Shown here: piece after piece, positions 7,350 to 15,207 of the stretch | Numbering within the stretch: position 1 is the first letter of the stretch | Layout: the number at the start of each line of letters is the position of its first letter | Assembly: GCA_035528905.1 (NCBI GenBank) | Contig: DATKXU010000119.1 | Coordinates: forward strand, 1 to 34,739 | Length of the DNA: 34,739 bases | Source: DATKXU01 sp035528905 | GTDB lineage: Bacteria > Armatimonadota > UBA5829 > DTJY01 | Reading direction: 5' to 3' | The notes under the pieces: model-generated | Seen by the model: only the letters and a program-made list of their open reading frames with translations | What the model was told of the DNA's origin: nothing | The model's database searches: none | Position numbers and translations under genes: made by a program

Positions 7350-8609
7350 TTAGCCTGTCCGCTGCTCCTGCAAACTGGCTGCGGGGAAAGCTCCCACGGT
7401 CGGCCGCGGAAGCCTGATTGCTGAGAATCGCTTCTTGCGGCGCCTCGCCCTGCCTGGGCTGGTGGGATGGCGCTTGGGTGGCTCGATTGGCGGCCCGACC
7501 GCTGCTCCATCAGCCGGCCCGGCCGGACCGGTGGGCTGCTTCAGTATAAGGTACTGCTGCACCGTGCTGATAATGTTGAAGAACAGCCAGTACAGCACGA
7601 ACGCGGATGGCAGCGCCCACTTCCACAGCATGAACCCGAACAGCAGCGGCATCGTGTAGGTCATCATTTTTTGCTGCTCCGCCTGAGTCGGGTCAACCAC
7701 GGTCAGCTTCTGCGAGATGAACATACTCACCGTGTACAGCACGAGCAGCGGGACGTCGCCCTGCGCCAGGCTCGTCCCCACAAGCGACGGGAACTTGCTC
7801 GCCAGGCCCGATCCAATCCACAGGAACTCGCCGTTCGCGAATTGGAACTGATACAGTCGAACCATCCAGTACAGCAGGTAGAGCACCGGCATCTGAACCA
7901 GTAAAGGCAGACAACTGCCGAACGGGCTAACTCCATGCTCCTTGTACAAGGCCATGAGCTTCGGGCCGAACTCCTTCTGATTGTTCTTGTACTTCTCCTG
8001 GAGCTGCTTGACCAGCGGCTGGATCTTCTGCATCTCCCTCATGTACTTGAACTGGAGGTGGGATAGAGGCGTCGTCAGCATCTTAAAAACGATGGTGATG
8101 ACGAGCAGCGCCAGGGCGTAGCTGTACGCGGAGTTTGATCCGGTGACCTTGACGAAGTAGTCGAGGGTCTTGTACAGGATATGCGTCGAATTCTGCTTAT
8201 CAATCCGTCGCTCGAGGCGCTTGAGCCGGGTTTGAGCTTCTTGTGCCGCTTCAGATTTCTTCCCCGAGAAATCGCGCACCAGAGCCTGATACGTGGTCAA
8301 AGCTGCGTGCTTGCTGCCCCTGGCGCCGGCTTTTTCCAGCTTCGTCTCCTGGATAATCCCGACGCGCAGGCGAGCCGCGGCCGCGTACTCGGTCTTCCGA
8401 TAAGTCTTTGCTACCTGCCAGTAACTCTTGACAGCGTCCTTGAGCTTTCCTGCATCGTTTCCGGCAGCTTTCTCCTGAGCCTGTGCCCGCGCCAGCATCA
8501 CCGCCGGCTGCGGGATCTCCTTCCGCGCCTGAGGCTGCATCTGACGCATCATAAGGATCGCCGCCAGCCACATGATGGCAGCGATCCACAGTAGTCTCTT
8601 GTTGTTCAT
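7350..8609 (-). CDS. yidC: Membrane protein insertase YidC with TPR-like extracytoplasmic region
   Basis: YidC inserts and folds inner-membrane proteins with or without SecYEG. Of 419 residues, the first 25 are a membrane anchor. About residues 40-135 are Ala/Lys-rich helices that read like one or two TPR units (SYWQVAKTYRKTEYAAAARL). They stand where Gram-negative YidC has its beta-sandwich P1 domain. The conserved five-helix core starts near 160 and has a typical TTPLSHLQFKYMREMQKIQP segment. The C-terminal tail is Pro-rich and then strongly basic, as in ribosome-binding YidC tails. AGAGGAG lies 5 nt before the ATG. Confidence 0.93.
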   Translation of the reverse strand: MNNKRLLWIAAIMWLAAILMMRQMQPQARKEIPQPAVMLARAQAQEKAAGNDAGKLKDAVKSYWQVAKTYRKTEYAAAARLRVGIIQETKLEKAGARGSKHAALTTYQALVRDFSGKKSEAAQEAQTRLKRLERRIDKQNSTHILYKTLDYFVKVTGSNSAYSYALALLVITIVFKMLTTPLSHLQFKYMREMQKIQPLVKQLQEKYKNNQKEFGPKLMALYKEHGVSPFGSCLPLLVQMPVLYLLYWMVRLYQFQFANGEFLWIGSGLASKFPSLVGTSLAQGDVPLLVLYTVSMFISQKLTVVDPTQAEQQKMMTYTMPLLFGFMLWKWALPSAFVLYWLFFNIISTVQQYLILKQPTGPAGPADGAAVGPPIEPPKRHPTSPGRARRRKKRFSAIRLPRPTVGAFPAASLQEQRTG

Positions 8610-8648
8610 TATCTCCTCTAGTAAGTATCGAACACGCGCATGCTTTGG

Positions 8649-8855
8649 CTATTGAACTGGATCGAATCCGCCGGGGGACCAAGGATTGCAGCGGAGGAGC
8701 CGCCAGGCGGCGAGCCCTATCCCCTTGATGGAGCCGTGCTTCAAGATCGCCTGCGCAGCGTATTCCGAGCACGTCGGCTCGTAACGACATGTCCGCAGCT
8801 TGTACTTGGACAGCCTCTGGTACGCCCTGATTACGAATACCAATGCATGCCGCAT
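8649..8855 (-). CDS. yidD: Membrane protein insertion efficiency factor YidD
   Basis: The small basic protein of 68 residues has the family signature CRYEPTCSEYA and the later RCNPWSPGGFDPV. YidD sits at the cytoplasmic face of the membrane and assists YidC-dependent insertion. The gene lies between rnpA and yidC, with 23 bp to rnpA and 39 bp to yidC, which is the usual order. The start is the only reasonable one, although its Shine-Dalgarno is weak. Confidence 0.95.
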   Translation of the reverse strand: MRHALVFVIRAYQRLSKYKLRTCRYEPTCSEYAAQAILKHGSIKGIGLAAWRLLRCNPWSPGGFDPVQ

Positions 8856-8878
8856 GTTACTTGCTTTGACTATATCAA

Positions 8879-9238
8879 CTAAGTCCGCTCGGAATCTTCG
8901 AGCAGACCAGCTTTCTGAAACTGTTCTTCCACGGCTCGGAGGACTTCACCTAGTTTGGCATCCCGCATCGGTGGCCGCGCTATCAGCACCGCGTCGCGCC
9001 CGCGCTGCTTCACCCGACTGCCCAGAAGCCTCACCGCCTCCCTGAGCAGCCTTTTCGCGCGATTCCTAACCACGGCGCTTCCCAGCTTAGCGCTGGTCGA
9101 GAACGCAAATCGGCTGGGCTGTTCCTCGGCTGTAGGGAGAACTTTCAATATGAAAAGCCTGTGGACGTACGTCCTTCCATCGGCGAATACTATCTTGAAA
9201 TCACGGCTGCTGGCGAGTCTATGCTGCCTTGATAGCAC
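8879..9238 (-). CDS. rnpA: Ribonuclease P protein component
   Basis: RnpA is the protein subunit of RNase P, which matures tRNA 5' ends. The 119-residue form used here starts at a GTG (9238) with GGAGG five nucleotides upstream and begins LSRQHRLASSRDF, like typical RnpA N-termini. An ATG-ATG start at 9271 would add 11 residues but has no ribosome binding site. The family motif RNRAKRLLREAVR is intact. The gene lies 61 bp after rpmH in the same operon. Confidence 0.94.
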   Translation of the reverse strand: MLSRQHRLASSRDFKIVFADGRTYVHRLFILKVLPTAEEQPSRFAFSTSAKLGSAVVRNRAKRLLREAVRLLGSRVKQRGRDAVLIARPPMRDAKLGEVLRAVEEQFQKAGLLEDSERT

Positions 9239-9299
9239 CAGTCCCTCCGCGCCGTCCGACTCCCTCATCACATTACCGAATTGCAGCTATCGGAATCTT

Positions 9300-9437
9300 T
9301 TACGATACCGTCAATCTGTATCTGCCCTTGGCGCGGCGAGCCTGAAGCACATTTCGCCCGCTCTTGCTGGACATTCTCGACAAGAACCCGTGAACGCGTC
9401 TGCGTCTTCTAACTTTGGGCTGGTACGTTTGTTTCAT
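9300..9437 (-). CDS. rpmH: 50S ribosomal protein L34
   Basis: At 45 residues this is typical L34: MKQTYQPKVRRRRRVHGF, then the basic Lys/Arg-rich body. It is the first gene of the rpmH-rnpA-yidD-yidC-khpB-mnmE operon. GGAGGA lies upstream of the ATG, and a sigma-70 promoter places the transcript start about 20 nt before the gene. Confidence 0.97.
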   Translation of the reverse strand: MKQTYQPKVRRRRRVHGFLSRMSSKSGRNVLQARRAKGRYRLTVS

Positions 9438-9464
9438 GAAAGCTGCTGTCCTCCGATTTGCATC

Positions 9465-9494
9465 ATTATAGCATAACGGCACCTGCGGTGACAA
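9465..9494 (-). promoter_or_regulatory. Sigma-70 promoter of the rpmH operon
   Basis: On the minus strand, TTGTCA at 9494-9489 and TATAAT at 9470-9465 are separated by 18 bp, just upstream of rpmH. It should drive the ribosomal protein, RNase P and insertase operon. Confidence 0.85.
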
Positions 9495-9561
9495 GCGGAA
9501 TTTCGCACGCACAGAACCAGGGACGCCGTTTTGCCGGCTGCCTTCATGGGAAGTGCCCGAC

Positions 9562-9590
9562 TTGACTTTCATGCCGGGCTGCGATATATA
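9562..9590 (+). promoter_or_regulatory. Sigma-70 promoter of the DnaA-domain-I-like gene cluster
   Basis: TTGACT at 9562-9567 and TATATA at 9585-9590 are separated by 17 bp. It is divergent from the rpmH promoter and about 84 bp upstream of the ATG at 9674. I saw no DnaA box (TTATCCACA or close variants) between 9438 and 9673. Confidence 0.65.
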
Positions 9591-9673
9591 TCATCTTGCA
9601 TGTGGAGATATGCCGTCCGGCCCGCACGTCAGGAGATGCTCGCAGCCCTCACGGTCGGACAGGAGGTTGGGTA

Positions 9674-10300
9674 ATGCAGGCCGAGGTGAATATGAGCGCG
9701 ATCTGGGAGAAGGTGGTGAACCAGGTCAAGCTGAAAGTCATCCATCCCACGTTGTGGCGAAGCCTCGAGTTGGTAGTTCCCATCATTATCGAGAACGACC
9801 AGTTCGTGGTCGGGCTCGCTCCGGGGAACTTCCACTTGAGCGGCCATCTGACCGGCTCCGAGCATCAAAACGCTATCGAATCCGCTCTGCGCGAGTTCGC
9901 CGGCAAGTCCTTGAGCCTCCGCATTATCGAGGGGACCACGATTCAGGACTGGATGCAGGTGAAGGCCAAAGATCAGAGCATGCAGGCAATGAAGGAAGCC
10001 GCATACCGGAAGAGAGAGGTGGAGATCGCTGCAGCGAAGTCGTGGGAGGGACTCCTTGAGACGGTCGGGCGCAGGTATGCGGCTCTGCAGCTCAGGCAGC
10101 TCCCTCAGCTCAGAGCTAAGTACATCGAGGAGATGCTGGCGACGATTTCGGATACGATGGACGTCCTCATGCCTGAGGGTTCCCCTAAGGACGAGCTTGC
10201 CGAAAGGTCTCTCGCCAGGGTGATCGAGAAGGTTGGTACGCTCGCAGAGGTTCCGCCGGCGATGATCGCTCTGGAACTCCGACGGTTCCGGGGGAAATAG
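9674..10300 (+). CDS. DnaA N-terminal-domain-like protein lacking the ATPase
   Basis: Residues 8-85 of this 208-residue protein resemble DnaA domain I: IWEKVVNQVKLKVIHPTLW, a strand pair with IIIENDQFVVGLAP, then a helix IESALREFAGKSLSLRI. After that come charged helices with no Walker A, no Walker B and no DnaA helix-turn-helix, so it cannot be an initiator itself. AGGAGG lies 7 nt before the ATG at 9674; an in-frame ATG at 9692 is an alternative. It is divergent from rpmH, the slot usually held by dnaA, and is followed 3 bp later by the prepilin-like gene. Domain I mediates protein contacts in DnaA, so an adaptor role is conceivable. The similarity was judged by eye. Confidence 0.5.
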   Translation: MQAEVNMSAIWEKVVNQVKLKVIHPTLWRSLELVVPIIIENDQFVVGLAPGNFHLSGHLTGSEHQNAIESALREFAGKSLSLRIIEGTTIQDWMQVKAKDQSMQAMKEAAYRKREVEIAAAKSWEGLLETVGRRYAALQLRQLPQLRAKYIEEMLATISDTMDVLMPEGSPKDELAERSLARVIEKVGTLAEVPPAMIALELRRFRGK

Positions 10301-10303
10301 CCG

Positions 10304-11026
10304 GTGCCCCAGCAGCGCAGGCATGGATTTTCGCTGATTGAACTGCTTATCGTAGTCGCCATCATTGGAATACTGGCGTCGTTGCTCTTGCCCGTTTTTG
10401 CAGCGGTGAGGCAGAAGAGTCGCACGGCCGTATGCCAGTCGAATCTTCGCCAGATCGCCGCGGCGTTCGAGCTTTACCTTCAGGACTGGGATGACTGTTA
10501 TCCGAATACGGGCAACGCGTTTCTCTGGATGGGGCGATTCTGGAGGTGGCCGCTGAATCCATACCTCGCGCTCCAGGCCGAGCCTGTCCCTGGAGATCCG
10601 TTGCGCTCCGTCGGTAATGGTGCGAATATCCTGCTCTGCCCAAGCGATTCAAACGCGCCGGAGAGCTACGACAGCACGTCATACGCATATTCGATGGCCT
10701 TTTATGTCGCGCCGACCAGTATAAACGCGATGACGACGTTCGCCGACACTGTGGCGGCTCCCGGTCCGCCGTGTTCGACGCAGCGCGAGTCGGCAGTCTC
10801 TTATCCGTCCCGCAAAGCGCTCGTAACCGAGTGGCTCAGCAATCACGAATCGCCCCACGTGGGCTGGAACGATCCGAAAACGGCATGGGAAGGCGGGCGA
10901 AATTACCTCTTCGCCGACGGCCACTGCAAGTACCTGAAGGCCAGGCAGATTCGTCCTGCGAACGACGATCTGCCGGATATCAACCTCACCCGCGACGGCA
11001 TCCGCGGGAGCGATGTTGACGAATAG
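10304..11026 (+). CDS. Prepilin-like protein with type IV N-terminal methylation site and H-X9-DG end
   Basis: This 240-residue secreted or pilin-like protein has the prepilin peptidase site GFSLIELLIVVAIIGILASL (cleavage after Gly, Glu at +5) and a long hydrophobic helix. Its C-terminal part contains the motif RNYLFADGHCKYLK seen in the large H-X9-DG prepilin-like families of Planctomycetes and Armatimonadota. Start is a GTG 3 bp after the previous stop, with a G-rich Shine-Dalgarno in the preceding codons, so the two genes are translationally close. Such proteins often occur in many copies per genome and their function is mostly unknown. Confidence 0.85.
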   Translation: MPQQRRHGFSLIELLIVVAIIGILASLLLPVFAAVRQKSRTAVCQSNLRQIAAAFELYLQDWDDCYPNTGNAFLWMGRFWRWPLNPYLALQAEPVPGDPLRSVGNGANILLCPSDSNAPESYDSTSYAYSMAFYVAPTSINAMTTFADTVAAPGPPCSTQRESAVSYPSRKALVTEWLSNHESPHVGWNDPKTAWEGGRNYLFADGHCKYLKARQIRPANDDLPDINLTRDGIRGSDVDE

Positions 11027-11113
11027 AAAGGCGGCATCGGGCCTCGTGGATGTGCAACAAAGCGTTTTCATGATCCGTCTAAACTCGATAGATACGGTTT
11101 GCCGGGCATCAAG

Positions 11114-12361
11114 TTGAAGGTTAAAACGCTCGCACTACTCACACTGGCGATTTCCATCCCGCTGCTCCTCAGTGGCTGTCGAGAGGAAAGCACGGATGTT
11201 GGCGGGTGAGGCACATCTTCGCCTCTCTCCGGTCTGGAGAGACCCACTCCCGGCGCGCCGATGAACGCCCGGGAATTGGCGCTGGTCGGCCAGGTGAGGT
11301 ACATCACGCTGAGCGAGTTCAAACCCGATTCAGGAACGGCCGCCATATCCTTCTACTATGAGGGCAGCAACGGCAGCCGGTCAGTACGGATGAATCTTCT
11401 GACGGGTGAAATCCTGCCGTCTGCTCCTCAGCCAAGGGGCGCTGCGCCCCCTGGGTTTCCAGTCCCAGATGACCCAACGAAAGTGGCGTCACCCTCGGGC
11501 CGCCTTGTCCTTTACGATGAGATAAGCGAGGGCCGGGGCATCGTCATCAAGACCGCGAAGGGCCGGCAAGTGGGCGAGCTGTCGGGCAAGCAACTTCAGA
11601 GCTTGAGCGATATAGCGCCGACACCCGATGACGCCCACCTCACTTATACTGTGGCCGACTCGGAGGAGTCGCATGGGAAAGAGGCGGGCTTCTATCTTTA
11701 TTCGATCAAAACCGGGAAGTCCAAGTTGCTGGTGAAGGGACCGACGCGTGGGCCGGTGCGGTCGCCGGACGGCCGCTTCCTGGTCCTGATTTGCGTGCAA
11801 ACGAGGGCATCCAAAGGTTTGCCGGAATCCATCCGAAACCGGGTGGGCACACTCGTCGTCCTGGATGGCAAGCGAGGATTCAAGAGAGTCTTTTCCGGAA
11901 GCAAGCTCGTCGAAGGACTCCAGTCCAAAAGCTTCCAGTTCTCGCCCGCGGGCGGCCGGATTGCATTTATCGAGCTTGCCAGGGACGAGTACGGCGGCTA
12001 CGACAATACCAGCCTGCAGGTGCTCGATATCGAATCCGAGCGCGTCACCACCCTGGTGACCGGCCGCCGCACGCCCGACTTCCTATGGGCGGGAGAAAGC
12101 GCCGTCGCTATCACGACCTACAACAAGTTTGCCGTTCCGACTCTCAGCTTTGTGGACCTGGCCTCGTTGAAAGCTACACCGCTGACGACGAATCCCGAGC
12201 TCTCATACATGAAACCCCTTGCATACATTCCAACAGGTCGCAGAGTGGCATACGCCGCCTCCCGACATATACCGGAAGAAGGCCCTGAGGAGCTATGGGC
12301 CGTGGAGCCGGGGCGCCAACCCGTCCGTTTGTTTCCCAGGATCAAGAGGAGTCAGCCATGA
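11114..12361 (+). CDS. Beta-propeller lipoprotein with in-frame TGA after the lipobox
   Basis: The frame starts at TTG 11114 (weak ribosome binding site) with a lipoprotein signal peptide MKVKTLALLTLAISIP and lipobox LLSGC. It meets TGA at 11207 and then continues in the same frame to 12361. The part after TGA (from 11210) has a Pro/Gly linker and then PD40/TolB-like blades such as SPDGR and SPAGGR, which need export. An internal ATG at 11261 has no ribosome binding site and no signal. A 7-bp hairpin with loop GGTCT (11224-11242) begins 14 nt after the TGA. The options are selenocysteine recoding, a nonsense mutation or a sequencing error. The stop overlaps the next start as ATGA. Confidence 0.6.
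11224..11242 (+). promoter_or_regulatory. SECIS-like hairpin downstream of in-frame TGA (first copy)
   Basis: TCTCTCC pairs with GGAGAGA around the loop GGTCT. The loop starts 21 nt after the TGA at 11207-11209. Bacterial selenocysteine insertion elements place a G/U-containing apical loop about 16-37 nt after UGA; the E. coli fdhF element has the loop sequence GGUCU. No T-tract follows, so it is not a terminator. Function is inferred from shape only. Confidence 0.4.
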
Positions 12362-13944
12362 CTAACGCGCGCACATGGCCGTCGAGGCGGCTGCAGCTCA
12401 CGATCATGGCGGTTCTGCTCCTCGGAGCCGCGCTCCGCGTATTCTGGCAGCCCCTGAATAAGGAGGCCAGGGCCGAGAAGCTCTACCTCGATTCCTGGTT
12501 CGGCAATGGGTGGAATATGTTCGAGATCGGCGATTATCCACGAGCCCCGGAAGCCGCCATTGGAAGGCTCGAGGCGGCGCTCAGGTTGTCCCCGGGGAAC
12601 AGCCTTTATGAGCAGGCGCTTGTCTGGCAGTATCCACGCCAGCAGTTGCCGAGGTTGCTGGAGGAGCGAAAACTCGGCGTCGAGGCTCGCGGGCTCGCGG
12701 CCGGGCTGATTTACGAGCGCCGGGAAGAGGCAAGTCCGGCGGCTAACGTCGGGGAGAAACTGAGACGCCTGGATGCCCTGGCGAAGTCGGATCCGTCGAA
12801 TGCCCTGGTCCACTACCGCAAAGCCTTCGCGCTCCAGGAGGCCGGGCGGCCGGATGAGGCCTACGCTGAGATTAAGATTGCCAACCGCCTGGGAGCGATC
12901 AGACTCTACTTCCCTGAGGCGACCGAGCCTGTGCTGGATGCGCTGTATGGGCCGGCCGTTTACGCGCTGCCGTTCCCGGACATGGCTAAGCTCCGGCATC
13001 TCGCACGCGCTCAGGTGGGTAGCGCAAACGAGCGTCTCAGGCAGGGGAAGGCAGGCGAAGCGTGCGAAATCCTGGAGAGCACCTGCCGGATGGGTGTAAA
13101 CACCGCGTCAACCGAGCCGCCCTCGATCATCTCCGTGCTCGTCGGCAAGGCTGTATTCGCAATCGCTGTGAAACCGCTCCAGCCTATCTACAAGGATTTC
13201 GGCATGAAGGAGAAGCTGGCAGCAATGCAGCGGGTGGACGGTGCCTTCGAGCGGGGATTCCAGTCGTGCCTATCGCCTATAGATTTCTCTTTCGAGAAGC
13301 GGTTTGCCGTCGCGCTCGCAATCCCGCTTGCCCTGGCGCTGGCTCATGATTTCTGCGCGTCCCTTATGGTGGTATTCCTACTCCTATGGGTGCTGCCGAC
13401 GATGGTCAGGAAACGGCGGAAGGAATCGGCCCTGGCGGTACCGCCCTGGAGCGAAGGCTGGCTCGCCAGAACATTCGTCGCAATCTACGTTCCGGCGCTC
13501 GCTATCGTGCTGGGGATGGTATTTCTCTGGTGGCCTTCTGTCTCTCCGCTCTCGGATACCAGTCTCTATTTGTTAAGCCCGGGCCTGATAGCCGTGGTCA
13601 TCCTGGCCCAGGCAGTCGTGCTCGGAGCCGTCCTCCGAATCCTGCATCACCGGTATGACGAGCACACCGGTGAGCGCACGGGCATCCTGAGATTCGTTTT
13701 CAAGGCGCCTGCTGCGGCCAAGGCGTGGACCCGGAAGTACCTGATCGCTGGCCTCGCCGGCCAGCTCTCTTTCCTGGTGTGCTGTCTCCTGCTCGCGACG
13801 ATCGTCTACAAGCCCATCTTCGGCGGCCATCCGTGGGAGGCACATCGGTTCAGAATTCTGAATGAGTCGCACGAGCGGGCGGTCGCGCGCGGAATCGCCC
13901 GGGATTTGAAGGCGAGCCTGACCAATCCGCATGTTCGAGAGTAA
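12358..13944 (+). CDS. Membrane protein with TPR-like repeats, function unknown
   Basis: The 528-residue protein has an N-terminal transmembrane helix (about residues 12-30). A long extracytoplasmic region of TPR-like helix pairs follows, for example AIGRLEAALRLSPGNSLYEQ and LVHYRKAFALQEAGRPDEAY. The last 190 residues hold about four membrane helices. Its ATG overlaps the TGA of the preceding lipoprotein gene, and GAGGAG lies 8 nt upstream, so the two are co-translated and probably work together at the cell surface. No family was recognised. Confidence 0.7.
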   Translation: MTNARTWPSRRLQLTIMAVLLLGAALRVFWQPLNKEARAEKLYLDSWFGNGWNMFEIGDYPRAPEAAIGRLEAALRLSPGNSLYEQALVWQYPRQQLPRLLEERKLGVEARGLAAGLIYERREEASPAANVGEKLRRLDALAKSDPSNALVHYRKAFALQEAGRPDEAYAEIKIANRLGAIRLYFPEATEPVLDALYGPAVYALPFPDMAKLRHLARAQVGSANERLRQGKAGEACEILESTCRMGVNTASTEPPSIISVLVGKAVFAIAVKPLQPIYKDFGMKEKLAAMQRVDGAFERGFQSCLSPIDFSFEKRFAVALAIPLALALAHDFCASLMVVFLLLWVLPTMVRKRRKESALAVPPWSEGWLARTFVAIYVPALAIVLGMVFLWWPSVSPLSDTSLYLLSPGLIAVVILAQAVVLGAVLRILHHRYDEHTGERTGILRFVFKAPAAAKAWTRKYLIAGLAGQLSFLVCCLLLATIVYKPIFGGHPWEAHRFRILNESHERAVARGIARDLKASLTNPHVRE

Positions 13945-14005
13945 ATGCTGTGCGGTTCGCGGGTAAACTCCGCATAGTAGCTCTGCCGCAAAGGAGAAGA
14001 TTGAC

Positions 14006-14137
14006 GTGAAGGTTAAGATTGTCGCTCTGCTCGTTCTCGTACTTGGGATACCGTTGGCAATCGGGGGATGCAGGGGCGGCCCCTGAGGCGACAACCGTGC
14101 TCCCGGTCCGGGAGCGGTAATTCATATCGTTCGTTAG
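14006..14137 (+). CDS. Tiny lipoprotein, 26 codons to a TGA or 43 if the TGA is recoded
   Basis: A GTG start with AAGGAG nine nucleotides upstream opens a lipoprotein leader MKVKIVALLVLVLGIPLAIG with lipobox IGGC. TGA comes at 14084, and the same frame then runs 16 codons to TAG at 14135. The leader starts MKVK, like the lipoprotein gene 2.9 kb upstream, and TGA is again followed by GGC. If TGA is the true stop, the mature peptide is only CRGGP. If recoded, it is 22 residues. It could be a real micro-lipoprotein or the start of a lost larger gene. Confidence 0.5.
14099..14115 (+). promoter_or_regulatory. SECIS-like hairpin downstream of in-frame TGA (second copy)
   Basis: GCTCCC pairs perfectly with GGGAGC around the loop GGTCC, and the loop begins 18 nt after the TGA at 14084-14086. 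By my count from memory, this spacing equals that of the E. coli fdhF element. No T-tract follows. The stem sequence differs from the first copy while the GGTC loop is kept. The functional reading is inferred. Confidence 0.4.
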
Positions 14138-14140
14138 GGG

Positions 14141-14156
14141 AAACGGGCGCCCGTTT
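14141..14156. terminator. Palindrome AAACGGGCGCCCGTTT between convergent genes
   Basis: This perfect 16-bp palindrome lies between the end of the tiny lipoprotein gene (+) and the end of the PflX-like gene (-). It is AT-flanked on both sides and could act as a bidirectional terminator, though the T-tract is short. Confidence 0.4.
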
Positions 14157-14185
14157 GGGCAAGAACCGACCCGGCGCCGGCGCGT

Positions 14186-15094
14186 TCAGTCTGCAAAGCG
14201 CCGGAGACCCTCGCTGCGGGCGATTCGGATCGCCTCCGCATACTCCTCCGAAGTTATCCGCCTTCCTATCCTCGGATGGCCGACAGCCTTATACGCCGGG
14301 CGGTACTGCTCCATGACATTGACGTAGGTATCCTTGCTGATCTCAGTCGCGAGGAAGTGCATTACCTCCCGCGTGCCCGACAGATTGCCCGGCAGGACGA
14401 GATGCCGCACGAGGAGTCCCCGCTCCGCGATTCCCCGACTGTCCAGCGCCAGATCGCCGACCTGCCGGTGCATCTCCCGGAGCGCCTCCTGGTTGCGATC
14501 CCAGTAATCGGGGACGCCGGACAGCTCCCTGCCGATCTCGTTGTTCCCATACTTCGCATCCGGCATGTAGATGTCCGCGACGCCATCCAGGAGGGCAAGC
14601 ACCTTGACCGGCTCGTACCCGCCGCAGTTGTAGACCAGGGGGATGTCCAGCCCGGCCTCTGCTGCGACCTCCAGCGCGGAGAGTATCTGCGGAAGCTGGT
14701 GCGTAGGAGTGACCCAATTGATGTTGTGGCATCCCTGGCGGGCGAGCGAGAGCATCATATCCGCGAGCTCCTCAATGCTCACCTCACGGCCGGCGCCGCC
14801 GTGGCTGATCTCGTAGTTCTGGCAGAAGACGCATCTGAGGTTGCAGCTCGTGAAGAAGATCGCGCCTGAGCCGTTGCAGCCGACCAGAGGCGGCTCTTCG
14901 CCGAAATGCGGGCCGTAGCTGGAGACGACGGGCAGCGCCCCGGTGCGGCAGACGCCCGCTTGGCCTGCCAGTCTGTCCACGCCGCAGCGCCGCGGGCACA
15001 GCTCGCAGGCCGGGGAGATCAGCCTATATGCTTGCTCGACCCGCTCGTGCAGCTCGCCTGTTCTTCGGAGTTCGATGTATGAGGGTGTGAACAT
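14186..15094 (-). CDS. PflX-like radical SAM protein (pyruvate formate-lyase activase family)
   Basis: The 302-residue cytosolic radical SAM protein carries the cluster motif CNLRCVFC (Cys 84, 88, 91). An extra N-terminal set, CELCPRRC (30, 33, 37) with VCRTG near 49, suggests a second iron-sulfur site. The phrases GPHFGEEPPLVG and FCQNYEIS are typical of the uncharacterised PflX/COG1313 family. Its target is unknown, and no formate-lyase-like gene is nearby. The start at MFTPSYIELR was chosen because upstream residues do not fit the family; its Shine-Dalgarno is weak. Confidence 0.85.
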   Translation of the reverse strand: MFTPSYIELRRTGELHERVEQAYRLISPACELCPRRCGVDRLAGQAGVCRTGALPVVSSYGPHFGEEPPLVGCNGSGAIFFTSCNLRCVFCQNYEISHGGAGREVSIEELADMMLSLARQGCHNINWVTPTHQLPQILSALEVAAEAGLDIPLVYNCGGYEPVKVLALLDGVADIYMPDAKYGNNEIGRELSGVPDYWDRNQEALREMHRQVGDLALDSRGIAERGLLVRHLVLPGNLSGTREVMHFLATEISKDTYVNVMEQYRPAYKAVGHPRIGRRITSEEYAEAIRIARSEGLRRFAD

Positions 15095-15207
15095 CGCCAA
15101 TCGCCGCAGATAGGATACCAGATTTCGGGGAAAAAGGAACACACCCCGGTTTCGGACGCCTGATTCCGCGAACACGCCCGGTGGGAGCCCGATAGAGGAA
15201 TATGCGC

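Noticed and set aside
9438..9673. Replication origin between rpmH and the DnaA-domain-I-like gene
   Set aside because: The location is right, but no DnaA boxes and no AT-rich unwinding stretch were found.
11224..11242. Hairpin behind the first TGA as an intrinsic terminator
   Set aside because: No T-run follows, and the open frame and a downstream operon continue directly after it.
11207..14086. UGA reassigned to Gly or Trp throughout the genome
   Set aside because: Several intact genes here end in TGA at the expected family length (ftsK, the SEDS-PBP fusion, fhaA, the TIM barrel), so UGA is a normal stop in this genome.
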